DNA from: Symsagittifera roscoffensis
Taxonomy: Eukaryota > Xenacoelomorpha > Acoela > Convolutidae
Assembly (NCBI RefSeq): GCF_963678635.1
Contig: NC_087067.1
Span: 59,316,487-59,380,486 of the forward strand
DNA length: 64,000 nucleotides
Direction of reading: 5' to 3'
The notes beneath the pieces were generated by a model. The model had not been told where the DNA came from and made no database searches. It was given only the letters and a program-made list of their open reading frames with translations. Position 1 is the stretch's first letter. Every line of letters starts with the position of its first letter. Shown in pieces: positions 30,498 through 41,400 of the stretch. A program made the translations under genes and the position numbers.

Positions 30498-32588
30498 TTC
30501 AAAATGGAGGTTGATCTCGGCCAGAAGCTATACAAAATTTATCTTGCCAGGAAAGAGTTGGAAATAAGTCTTTTCGATTACCATGCCAAAATTACGGAAT
30601 ATATAAGTGCGAATGATCGACCAGCTAAAATTGAAACGTACATAGTAAAACCTAGCATTTGCTTACAAAAAATTAGAGAGAAAAATGATGAGCTTAAATC
30701 TTTGTCTATGCACAGCAACAACGCTGCTGAAACAATAAATCAAGTTGAGTTTTACCTAGGATCTATCACTGCAAAAATGACGATGTATTAGATCTAGCTA
30801 AAAACTACTTTCAAATTAAACATCAAGAGGACCAAGTAGCAACTGCACAAACCCCAACGCCAAGCGAATCCGTCCGTTCAAAGAAACCCCTTTCACAGCG
30901 CTCTAAGATTGCATCAATGACTTCGAGTGAGCGACGAATAGAGGCAGCCCTTGCAAAAAAATAGACGCGAGGAAGTTGAACGCCAAGTAGAGGCTAAGCT
31001 TCGTTTGAAAAAGTAAGAGATCCAGATTCAGTGGATGAAGAGTCAACTTGATCTTGATGTGGCTGTAGAGGAAAGCCGACAAAAGCTAGCTGAAGCAACT
31101 ATCGAAGAGGCTGATTATCTGGAAGACGCCTCTGAAATTTGTGAACTTCGTCGTAGCAGATCGAAATTGGCAATCGCCGTTCAGGAGAACCAAACAGAGG
31201 AAAACAGGACAAGAAGTTTGGTGAACACTCAATTCCCAACTCAGGAGATAGTTCAACCCGTGGCGCCAGTCCAAAGTGTCAATCTGGAACCAGCTTCCGA
31301 GTTCTTGTCATTTTGAAGTATTGAACCTCCTTTCAGTAGTAATCTGACGATGATTATTAACTCTCATCCATTTGCTAATGTTTTCGAAACCACGCGTATA
31401 AACTCACAGAGTGTTAATGTCCCTCATACATCAAGTGTCAGCTCGCCAAATTCAAATGTAAACAGTACGTATGAGCCACAGGAACAGCTACCTTTGACCA
31501 ACCTATACAACTACAACCCTTTGATGCAGAGTAGTTTTCATCATTCTAATATCCCGACGAGCTCAATGCCCATTGCTCAACAAACCTTTTTCCCAAGTAA
31601 TTCCGCAGTTTTTGTGTACCAACCGCTTTTACCAACTAACGTTGGTCCTCTCACTCCTCCAAGAGTCACCTTCTCCCCTAACTCATATTATGTCACACAG
31701 CCATCGAATGTTCAACCGTTCTCTAGCGGAGGAACAACTTTTTATGTCGGTGATCCTAAAACTTTAGACGCCCCAATCTATTCAAAACCGCTGATGGCGC
31801 CTTATACAAATGAGAACAAACAATATGGCCCATTTACGTCCTCGGGCAGTAAACCAATCACAAATCAAGATCTAGTTGAAATCTTGACACTGAGCCAGAA
31901 AGGTCCCGTGCCTGAATGGAAATTGTCTTCTTTCGACGGAAATCCATTGCAGTGGCCTGAATGGTTTGGTCAGTTCAAAAGTGCAATCGATGCAAAAGTT
32001 TTAAGTGATGATGTCAAACTGACATATCTCAAAACTCTCGTTTCAGGCAAAGCGAAGAATGCAATTGCCGAATTCGCTTACAGTGGAGTATTCTACAAGG
32101 ACGCTTTGAAAACTCTAGAGAGGAAATTTGGACCACCACGGACGATTGTGGCAGCTCATCTTGAAAAACTTTCGAATTTTCCACCACTTAAAATGCACAA
32201 TTCAGAAAGCATTATCAGTTTCGCTTCCTGTTTATCCAGTTTTGTCGCTGTTTTTAAATCGTTAGTAAGATATGAGTACGAGTTGAAGAGTACATCCGTT
32301 TTGAATCAAGTTAATTCAAAATTGCCTCCAAATATGAAAGAGTCATGGTCTCTCCTTTCTGTAAAGAAATGTTGGAGACAACCAACCGTTTTAGATTTTA
32401 ATGATTGGCTCCGCGACAAGGCTGAGGCACATGAACTTATGCGTGTGAGTCAGAATAAGTCACGACCTGAGGAGACTCCAAAGACTGGTTTCCATAAACC
32501 ACCTACAAAAGTTTTTGCCGCTGCTTCAAAAGTTGAAAAACCATTTTATGCTCCGTGCCTCCAGTGCAAGGGTAAACACCCACTCTAG
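30498..32588 (+). pseudogene. BEL Gag with DUF1759-type domain
   Basis: It starts at Met 30504 (MEVDLGQKLYKI). The first piece ends at 30791, after which frameshifts near 30785 and 30960 lead through a Ser-rich and a charged coiled-coil part to 31316. The main ORF 31350-32588 has a Pro/Asn/Ser-rich half, then the DUF1759 (Pao Gag) signature, VPEWKLSSFDGNPLQWPEWF and later LERKFGPPRTIVAAHLEKL. The frame ends at CLQCKGKHPL, the start of a zinc-binding motif. Gag forms the particle and packages RNA. Confidence 0.85.
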
Positions 32589-33419
32589 AGTTGTTCTGTG
32601 TTTAAGGAAAAGACCCCAACTCAACGAGCTCAATTCTCCGCACAAAATAGGTTGTGTTTTGCTTGCTTTCAACCTGACCACATGTTCCGAAAATGTCCTA
32701 AAGCCTGCAAATGCACTAATCATAGTTGTGAAAGCACCCATAATGGCTTGTTACATGGTGCTGAGAAAGTCTTCAGCGTAAGGTCTGCAAACAAAGAGTT
32801 AAACAATAGCAATAATGCAAGCCATTCGAATTCAAACAGTTCAGCCCCGCCGAATCGGAATAAGCTGCAAACTTCGTCATCGAACGTAGCCGGTTCCCCG
32901 TCATACAAGAAACTAACGGTCCTCCTTCCTGTGCTTCAATTGGAAATAAGTTAACACACAGATGTGACCTCTGCTCTTATAATGTGCGATTCCTGTTGTA
33001 CCCACTCATGGGTCTCGGCGGGCCTAGCACAGCGTTTAAATTTAACTGGCCGAAAGCTAGATATTCTGGTAAACAGCTTCAATTCGACGGAATCCGTTCC
33101 CACGCAACAAGTCGAAGTGAATGTTGTTGCCAAACTCGACCACCATGAATATTCGTTTAGGGTTACGCCGTTTGTGAAAGACAGTTTGAGCGTTGGTTCC
33201 GAAACCATTGACGTTACCATTCTCCAAGACAGGTTTCCACATCTGCAGCCAATTAAACCTATTATCTACAACTATTCCGACGTTGAGATAATTTTAGGGC
33301 AGGATGTCTTTCATGCAATCAAGCCTCTCGAATACTTGTTCGTATGCCCATTGGCTGGGTTCTCAGTGGCGTTTCATCACCAATTGGTGTTCGTGCCACC
33401 TTTTCAAGTGCAATGTTGA
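32589..33419 (+). pseudogene. BEL nucleocapsid and protease region
   Basis: ORF 32598-32954 contains CFACFQPDHMFRKC, a CX2CX4HX4C knuckle, then a further Cys/His cluster (CKCTNHSCESTHN). ORF 32964-33419 corresponds to the Pao-type aspartic protease. The usual active-site DSG(S/A) is here MCDSCCTHSW, with Asp and Ser kept but the Gly position changed to Cys, and the C-terminal ILGQDVFHAIKP is clear. The changed active site makes protease activity doubtful. A stop near 32952 separates the two. Confidence 0.75.
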
Positions 33420-34384
33420 AGACGTAGCACTTGCTGACCAAGTGAAGAAATGGTACGAGCTAGAGTCGTATGGCACGTTTAAACAAGCTGATCCCCGTTC
33501 CTCAGCTGATAAACGTGTACAAAAAATTCTTGGCTCTACCACGATTCATGATGGCAGCCGTTATGTTGTCGGAATGCTCGGGGCTGATGACAACATTCAT
33601 CTTCCCGATAACTTTTACGCTTCGTTGATCCAGTTTAAGTCTTTTGAAAAGCGTCTAGAGAAAGATTTAAACCTGAAAACTCAATACGCATCAGATATCC
33701 GAAGTGATGTCGAGAAGGGTTACGTAGTCCCGGTTAGCCCTCACAACTCAAAAAACCGTTCAGATATCGAAGGCATGTTTATGCAGGTCGGCTTACTAGA
33801 AAGCGATCAACATTCCTTGCGTTTTTTGTGGCGGGAGGGCCCCACATCAGATGTGAGTGTATTTCAATATACAAGGCATAATTTTGGAGCGAAAGATTCT
33901 CCGACATGTGCTAACTATGCTCTTCGCCGAACAGCCGTCACCAACCAAAATCGTTACCCCGATGCCGCTTACGCCGTGCTAAACAACTTTTACATGGATG
34001 ACTACCTTGGGTCTGTGAAAAACCCTGAAAGTGCTTTAATGTTAAGTCGCAGTTTAGTTGAACTGCTTAAGTTGGATGGGTTTAATCTTACAAAATTTAT
34101 TAGCAACGTTCCCAATTTGTCTTCGAAACTAAACCCCCTAAGACCAGCGCTAACAACAGTAAGGAAATTATTACCGTTGCGATTAACCCGGAAACCGCAT
34201 CGCATGTTCTCGGTCTCAAATGGGACCACGTCACCGATACGTTGGTTGTGAGCAGAGGAGTCAACCGCGAACTCAAAGATTCTATTACGCAGCGATCGGT
34301 CCTTAGTTTTGTGTCCTCCGTGTTCAACCCCAAAGGTCTTGTCGCCCACTATACCGTACGCGCACGTTTGCTACTGAAAGATAT
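33420..34384 (+). pseudogene. BEL reverse transcriptase with internal deletion
   Basis: The frame has KWYELESYGTFKQADPRSS, then the N-terminal RT part to VEKGYVVPVSPHN. It jumps directly to SDIEGMFMQVGL, which holds the first catalytic Asp, without the usual intervening fingers block. FLWREGP and NNFYMDDYLGS (YMDD codons 33991-34002) follow. After a frameshift near 34120 it continues to a TGA at 34386. The first and second catalytic regions remain, but the deletion makes an active enzyme unlikely. Confidence 0.85.
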
Positions 34385-34386
34385 CT

Positions 34387-35078
34387 GAGGATTGAGTGGC
34401 CAACAGTGGGACGACCCACTGCCAATTGAGTTGTGCCGCAGATTCACTGAATGGCACTCTGGTTTGCCTGTTTTAGGGCAGCTCAAAATACCTTGTTGCT
34501 ATTTTGACTTCCCAGTAGATGAGGTTGAGCTGCACATGTTCCGTGATAGCTCATTGGACGTTTTCTGTTCTGTAGCATTCCTTCGAGCTCAGAAAAACGC
34601 CTATTCCAATTGTCAACTAGCGTTTGTCTTCGGTAAAGCAAGAGTATCCCCGATGAAGATGCTATCAATTCCGAAGTTGGAGCTGCAGGCTGCGCTTCTT
34701 GCTAGTCGCCTAAAGGATGATATCGAGAAAGCTCTGACACTCAGTGTTTCCAAAGTGTTCATGTGGACTGACAGCACAACAGTCCTTCAGTGGTTGAACT
34801 CGACAAGCAAACTGCCCGTCTTTGTAGCCAATCGAGTAGCCGAGATTCTGGAGTCAACATCAGTTGACCAATGGTTCCATGTTTTGAGTAGATACAACCC
34901 CGCTGACACCGGAACTAGAGGTATTACTGCTGACTCCCTCAAGCAAAGCAGTTGGGTAAACGGCCATTCCTTTTTGAAAACTTTCAATCCAAATAGGGAA
35001 GTTACTGACAAAATTCGCCTAGATGGTCCGGTCTACGATCTAAACGAGGGTTTAGAGGTCTCTTCCAATTTTCCGTGA
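34387..35078 (+). pseudogene. BEL RNase H region
   Basis: This region, in frame with the preceding RT tail after one TGA, carries the Pao-type RNase H series: Asp in LHMFRDSSLDV, Glu in IPKLELQAALLASRL, Asp in WTDSTTVLQW and Asp in YNPADTGTRG. These four acidic positions are intact. The frame ends at 35078. The following 35079-35260 stretch, in another frame, is the linker to the integrase. Confidence 0.85.
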
Positions 35079-36593
35079 ACTGCAGTTTCGACTGACTTTG
35101 CTTTCCCTTGGGAAGAGCATAGCTCGTTCTGCAAGATAAAGCGACTGGTCGCATTTATGTTGAGACTCTCACCTAAGCATAGACATTTCAGATCACCAGA
35201 TAAGGCCATAATTGATCCAGCAGAACTTGTCATTTCAGAGGAAAATTTTTCTTGCAACTTTCGCAGTTAGAGTCATTCCCAGCTGAAAGTGAACAATTAT
35301 TAGCTGGAAAATATGTGAAAACATCGAGCCGTATATCATCGTATTCGCCTTTTATCGGGCCGAACGGTTTAATTAGATCTACCGGCCGTATCCAAAGTCT
35401 CTCTGCAACCGCATTCGAAACTCGCCATCCAATAATTTTGGATAGCCGCCATCGTCTAATCCGATTGTTTCTCCGTTTTTATAACATTAAGCACAAACAT
35501 CAGTCAGTCGACTACCTTCGTTCCGTCAATCATCAGCATTTTGTTGTACTACGCTTAAGATCTGCACTAAGAGCTATTGAAACACATTGCGTGTGCTGTA
35601 GAAAGCGAAAAGCGAAAACCGTTACTCCAATGATGTCTGACCTTCCCGCGGAGCGTCTAAGTTACCGCCAGCCACCGTTCTCGAACTGCGGCGTCGATTA
35701 TTTTGGACCATTTCATGTAACCATTCGTCGATCTTCCGAGAAACGCTGGGGTTTTCTATTTACTAGCTTAACGACGCGCGCAATTCACATTGAGTTGGTT
35801 CCATCCATGGACACAAGTTCATGTTTGATGGCTATCGAGCGCTTTGTTTCTAAGCGAGGAACACACTCAATAAATTGGTCGGACAACGGAACAAACTTTG
35901 TAGGAGCCGAAAAAGAGCTTCATCTGTGCATCAAAAACTGGAAAACTGAAGCTCCACTGTCGCTCGTACACAAAGGCATTAAGTGGAAGTATAATCCGCC
36001 AAGTGCACCCCATCAAAAAGGGAGCATGGGAGCGAATGGTGCGCAGTTGTAAGCGTGTGTTTTATGCAATCTTAGGGTCAATAAAGTTGACTGACGAGAT
36101 TTTGAACACAATCATTTGCCTAGTTGAAGGTTCACTAAAAGCCCGTCCACTCACTCCCGTTTCTGACGACCCCGATAGTCTTGAGGCTTTGACTCTGAAT
36201 CATTTCCTCTCAGGTCAGCACAGTCTAAAATTTCCGTCCCTAAGGTCAAGTGAAAACTATTCTCACTCTAAACGCTATGCCCGTGCGCAGTCGTACGCAA
36301 ACGCAATTTGGCAGCGATGGTTAAGTGAGTACGTCCCTACACTCAATAAAAGAGTTAAGTGGCATGCTCCTCCCGAATACGCTTTGAAAACGGGAGATAT
36401 GGTGTGGTTAGTTGAATCCACTAGCCCTAGGGGCCACTACCCACTAGCACGCATAATGTCGCTAAACTACGGCAAACACAACACCGCCCGCTCCGCTAAC
36501 CTAAGGACCGTTTCCGGAAACTACACTCGGCCGCTCGTTAAGCTCGTTCCGGTTCTCGCTCCTTCGGGGATGGAGGATGTTAATGCTACATAG
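35079..36593 (+). pseudogene. BEL integrase with DUF5641-type C-terminus
   Basis: ORF 35252-36052 has the zinc-binding His/Cys arm (HKHQSVDYLRSV to CVCCRKRK), the first Asp in CGVDYFGPF and the second in WSDNGTNFVG. A one-base frameshift near 36025 moves the third catalytic residue (Glu in KGAWERMVRSCKR) into ORF 36003-36593, which also has GDMVWLVESTSPRGHYPLARI, the DUF5641-type module. The last codons and the stop (36591-36593) lie inside the 3' LTR. Confidence 0.9.
36564..36577 (+). promoter_or_regulatory. Polypurine tract of BEL element
   Basis: A purine-rich stretch (GGGGATGGAGGA) abuts the 3' LTR start at 36578. It would prime plus-strand DNA synthesis. Confidence 0.55.
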
Positions 36594-37801
36594 CATTAAA
36601 TGTGAAATTATGAAAGTATAGTATAAAACCAGTATAGTTGCTTAGCAATCCCAGCTATATAGCTCAGCGTATACATAGTGCGTTCCGGGGAGTTCGGCGT
36701 GGGTTCGATTCTCACCTAAGTCGTTTCATTTGAGAATCCTATTTGAGCCGAACCTGACAGAACATAAAATGCTAATGTTCTAATCGGTTCAAAATTGGTT
36801 TGCAATTGAGTTTCTGCTAATTAAACTGCGTGAACTAAGTGTGAACTCATTGTGAAAAAACACATAAATCACACAAATCAGGGCGTGAACAAGCCCACTT
36901 TTTAACTTGATACGTGTAATGTTGTTGCTAATTCCGTGCAATAAAAGTTACTAAAATTCGCCGTTGATTGATTCTCTTGAATTAAGCCGATTCTGTTTCC
37001 TGTTTTTATAAGTTATAAAAAAGTTATAAAAAAGGCCAGAATTTTTTGGTGCCGCGCGAATCGGGAAACAAAAAACCAAGGACCTGGAAACAGAAAACAA
37101 ACCGATACGTGAACTAGCCGAAAGACGATGTGGCCTAAATACCCGAAATTTCCTATCAATGGAAATCCGCTAAAATGAGCAGCCGACAAACTAGATCTCA
37201 GAAGTTCAACTACTTCCAACAAAGCCGACAACCCAGAGGCCGACATCACACAAGGCTGAAAGTTGTTATTTTTGTGGAATCTTCGTGTACTTTTGGACTC
37301 AGGCCCGGTGAACTACTTGCAAAAACTTGTAAGATTGAACCTGTGCTTTCAACTAATTTTTAGACTCTAATTTGTGCAAGTTTTTTAACCAAAAAAAGTG
37401 CAACTTTTTTGATTATCAGTGCTATAAAATTACATACGATGTTGTTAATTGCAAACCGATTAAGACCGTACTAGATACCTAATCCTAGTTCATACCCAGT
37501 ACCCTATTATCCCAGGATAGTCTATTTTTTTGCCCGATTTTTTTTTGCCCGATTTTTTTTTGCCCGATTTTAGAGCAAAATCGGAAAACACTGTTTTCGT
37601 CTCGCCCGTTCAACCGTTTAAACCGTCAATCGTGTCGAGCAAGTTTTTTGAGTGAATCCCTACCTCGGTTTTCTCCAGTGGTTTAAAAATTTGCTCGGCT
37701 CGCCCCGTTTTCGGCCGCATACCGCCGCGACCGTTACTACTACCGTTTCGCCGTAACGTTGTTGAGTTTAACCGATAAACCTTACGCGTTAACTTGAATA
37801 A
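36578..37801 (+). repeat. 3' LTR of the BEL element
   Basis: Matches the 5' LTR from TGTTAATGCTACATAGCATTAA onward, with scattered substitutions and some A/T-tract deletions. It carries a small tandem expansion (TTTTTTTGCCCGATT repeated three times near 37524-37570). The right end at about 37801 is uncertain by tens of bases because the flanking repeat begins there. Confidence 0.88.
36660..36715 (+). promoter_or_regulatory. tRNA-like A box and B box in 3' LTR
   Basis: Same module as 28214-28269: TAGCTCAGCGT at 36660-36670 and T-arm GTGGG TTCGATT CTCAC at 36699-36715. The one loop difference (TTCGATT for TTCGATC) is still tRNA-compatible. Confidence 0.55.
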
Positions 37802-38400
37802 TTTTAATTAATTTTTTAATGTTATTACTGCTGCTCCGTAAACCTTTAAACGCAGTCGGAACATTCAGGGCTTCGCCCTGATACGAGCAGTCTTGTTCAA
37901 ATTTTGTCTCAAAACAAAAGTTATATAACGAAATTTGTCAAAATTGACTAATTGAAAAGTCGAAGTTTGTCTGAAGAAAAAAAACACTCCGAGCACAAGT
38001 TTTCTGCTACTTTCGTTACAAAAATCAAAATAATAATCATGTAGCCAGGCTTTCTATATAAAATTTGAGGCTCTCCTGTTAAGTTACAGTTCAACCTTAA
38101 ACATTTTGAGTTTTCTATTGAATTGTTAGAAAACACGCTTTTGTTTGTTTTGTATCCACACACAAGGTACAAAAAAACATGACTGCTCGTATCAGGGCGA
38201 AGCCCTGACTGTTCCGACTGCCTTTTAAGGTTTACGGAGCAGAAGTAAAAAAAAATTAAAAAAATTAAATGAAATAAAACAAAATGAAATTTTTTTTTTC
38301 TAAAATTTAAAATTTTTTAATGAAAATCATCCCCCCACACGCCATTTAGAGTACAAAAAGATAGATTTCGTTCAAAAAGATAGGTAGATATTTAGAGCGA
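37802..38400. repeat. Foldback repeat arms with hairpin end
   Basis: 37833-37905 (CGTAAACC through GCAGTCGGAACATTCAGGGC) is inverted at 38165-38245. The end motif CAGGGCTTCGCCCTG (37866-37880) is itself a hairpin with 6-bp arms and appears in the complementary form near 38193. The outer part 38228-38400 resembles 47935-48100 and is the mirror of 27900-28131. Confidence 0.75.
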
Positions 38401-41400
38401 CAGTCGGATAAGCAAAATGAAGAGACAAGATCATGGCTTACTTGCTAGCAAAAAATATATTTTGTCAAATTAAACTTTTTTTGCTTTTTGTTTTGACTTT
38501 CGAAGATTTTGTGGTCGGGTTTTTTTTCGCCAGAAACATTTCGACTTTTTAGTTGGAACTTGTTTTTATACATTGCAGCTTTTGACACTAACTAACGATT
38601 GTACTTTTCGACCGTGGCGCACCTTATTTCTCTTAAAGATAGACAAAAAATCAACAATTTTAAATTGGTTGTTCTCGACACTAAGCAAATTTTTTGAAGT
38701 TTTGGAACTTCGGTCGAATCACGACTGAAAGAGCTTTAAAAAGACATGCTCATCAACTTGTACCGACAGTTATTTGTGGTAGTTACCTAGGGGCATAAAA
38801 ATTTGTTATATTGACAAAAAAACTAACACACCTGAATACAAAGTTCCTCCACATTTTTCAAATAGTCGGAACAACCGTATCATGAGAGAAGAAACACGTG
38901 AAAAAAAACAGAAGCAGCCTCTTAAATTGTAGATTTCCTCTCGTTTTGGTTTCAGTTTGAGAAATTTGAGAAACAGTTTTTGTTTACACAAGTTTTCCAG
39001 TGTTATTAATTCCGTGTAGTCATAATTCATTTTTTCCTTGTAATTTTCATCATTCGTTTGGCCTCCTTTAGCAGCTGAAGTTTTTGTTTTCCTTTGCAAT
39101 TATTCCCAGGGTCGATAATTTGAACCAAAGAAATGTTCAGTGGCGGTCTTAGTGGGAGGAAAAATTGAGTGTTTCTCGGGGTAATTTTAGAAACAGCAGT
39201 CAGTTTGCAATTTACACTCCATTTAGACGCTGTGGGCTAAGCATGTACAAATATTCAACACAATGTTGCCAGCCGATTTGATTGACGATCACGAGATGGC
39301 GCCCGAGGTACGAAGTCCAATTTGCGGCAGATTGTTGCCGACTGTCTAAGGTCTTTTAGACAATTTTCAAAAAAAAAAAAAGTTGCACAAATAATCAGAT
39401 CGGGTTTCAAGCCCTGCTGGTTTTTGGCTGCCAGCTCAACACAAATAAGAATGTTTTCCCAGTGAATTTATCATACTGCTACTGATGGAAGAAGGAAAAC
39501 ATTAGACTACGCTTCCTAAACAAAGCCTTGCAAATTGTCCATACTTTCGGGCCATATTTGACAGCCTATGGGCTTATACAGCGATAATCATGGTCAACTA
39601 TGGCCCGAAGCACCTTATGAAATTGGCCCATATGTGAACAAACGAACCAACAAAAGGGCCATATGAGTAAAGTGTCCAATCAGCGCATTGATTAGTTACC
39701 AAAATGAACAAGTTATTTATAATATAATCTCAATTGACCTTGTGACTTCAGAGGCGGGGAAAATAATGGCCTTCAGATTGGCCATCTCAGTTTAGAGTTC
39801 GTTTAAAGCTTCAATTAATTATGCTAGTTGAAAAATATGTTTTCAGCGGTGTCAAAATTAGACAAAATTGGTTATATACAGAAAAATACAGGATAATTTG
39901 TTAATGTGGCCACAATTTTCAACGCCTAAGACTTCTCAAAAAACAGTGCTACGAAGCTCAAACTTTACAGGAAAGGTTATGAGATAAAACGAAGTTGAAT
40001 CAGACAATTATTGATACCATTTCAGTAAATACTACAAGGTAGAAGTCATCTAAAATTGTGGCAATCTTGTTCCACAGACGAAAAGTGTTGAATCTGATTT
40101 CCATTTTTCTAGATTGCCAAACAGCACCAAAAGATAGTTGCGCTCACTTCACGAGACAGCAAGAGTGTAACTGACATGATTGATTGAAAACTTTTGGATA
40201 TTTTGTTTTCAAAACATGAAAATTTGCAGGCCTAAAGTCCCGAAAAACGCCTTCATTAATATGAGCCCATAAAATTGTAGAAACTCCATGCAACTAAAAT
40301 TAGGTCCATATTAAAAATCACATATTGAAAGATTTTTGTTTATGAGTTTTTTCACAAAAATTCGCTGAAAACGTTGAGTTTATTTATGATTTGTGAAGAA
40401 AGTTAGCACAAAAACACTTTTGTTACCGCTGGATCATAACAAGATTATCCTGCTCACAAAATGTTTATAAACATTGTGAAACTTTTTTTAATTTAGGTTT
40501 TGGATGGTCAAAACTGAAATTGTTACCGCCCTCCTTATAGTTTTCAGCTAAAATAATCATTTTGATACAGATTTTATGAAAATCGTATACAGCTTATCTA
40601 CAGTTTTTATACAGATTACCTACGTATTATTCACAGGTTGGTTTTTGTGTAGTTTATCTAGATATTATAATCAAATTATATACAGATTATATAGAGATGC
40701 ATAAATGTTTTAAACACAAGGAAATTGATTGCTGTGACACTAAAGTTAGTTTATTTTTGGTAAAAAGAATCGGCTGTATCTGTATTGATTCGATTTTCTT
40801 AGAAAAGCGAACATTTGGCCCCCAACACCTGACCTTCTCCATGATCCAAGAGGGAGTTTACTGCCGCTTTTGCTGTGCTTCTCTGGCTAGCAAGTTGCAA
40901 TTAGACTTTCTGACTGCACTGATGAATGTGAAACACAAGCTGGCAGCGGCTAAAGCTAACAGCACTGCTCTTCAGGGACCTTATATTTTAGATGGCGAGC
41001 CAAGCAGAAAGAGGGCTGGTTGCCGAGCAGTGGACAGGCGTGCTGCTATGTACTGTTAAAGCCACCAGAACTGAGGCTTCAAAGTGTGCTGAGGCTTCAG
41101 AGTGTACCTTCTTGTCAGCGGGGAAATTGTACAAATTGTTTAAAAAAGGAGTCTTGAGCAACATCAGCGTCTTACAGGTGACCTATTTTGGATCAAACGC
41201 AAATTGGGTTTTTGTATACGATTAAATTTTTGGGAAAAATGTCGAATGTTCGAAAAGTAATACCACCGGAAAATGAATGAATTTGTTCTTATTAATCTGC
41301 CAGTTTTATTCGGCATCAATGGATACGGACGAATATGTCAAAAATGAGCTTCAAAATTTTTTTGGAAGTCTTATGATCAAGTTTTATAGATATCACAAAC

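Larger units (their letters stand above)
28132..37801 (+). mobile_element. BEL/Pao LTR retrotransposon, complete but mutated
   Basis: Two LTRs of about 1.35 and 1.22 kb begin identically (TGTTAATGCTACATAGCATTAA) and flank gag, protease, RT, RNase H and integrase in the order of BEL/Pao. The family is diagnosed by the DUF1759-type Gag domain, the YMDD RT box, the Pao-type RNase H and the integrase with its C-terminal DUF5641-type module. Frameshifts, stops and an RT deletion make it non-autonomous today. It sits inside the foldback repeat. Confidence 0.95.
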
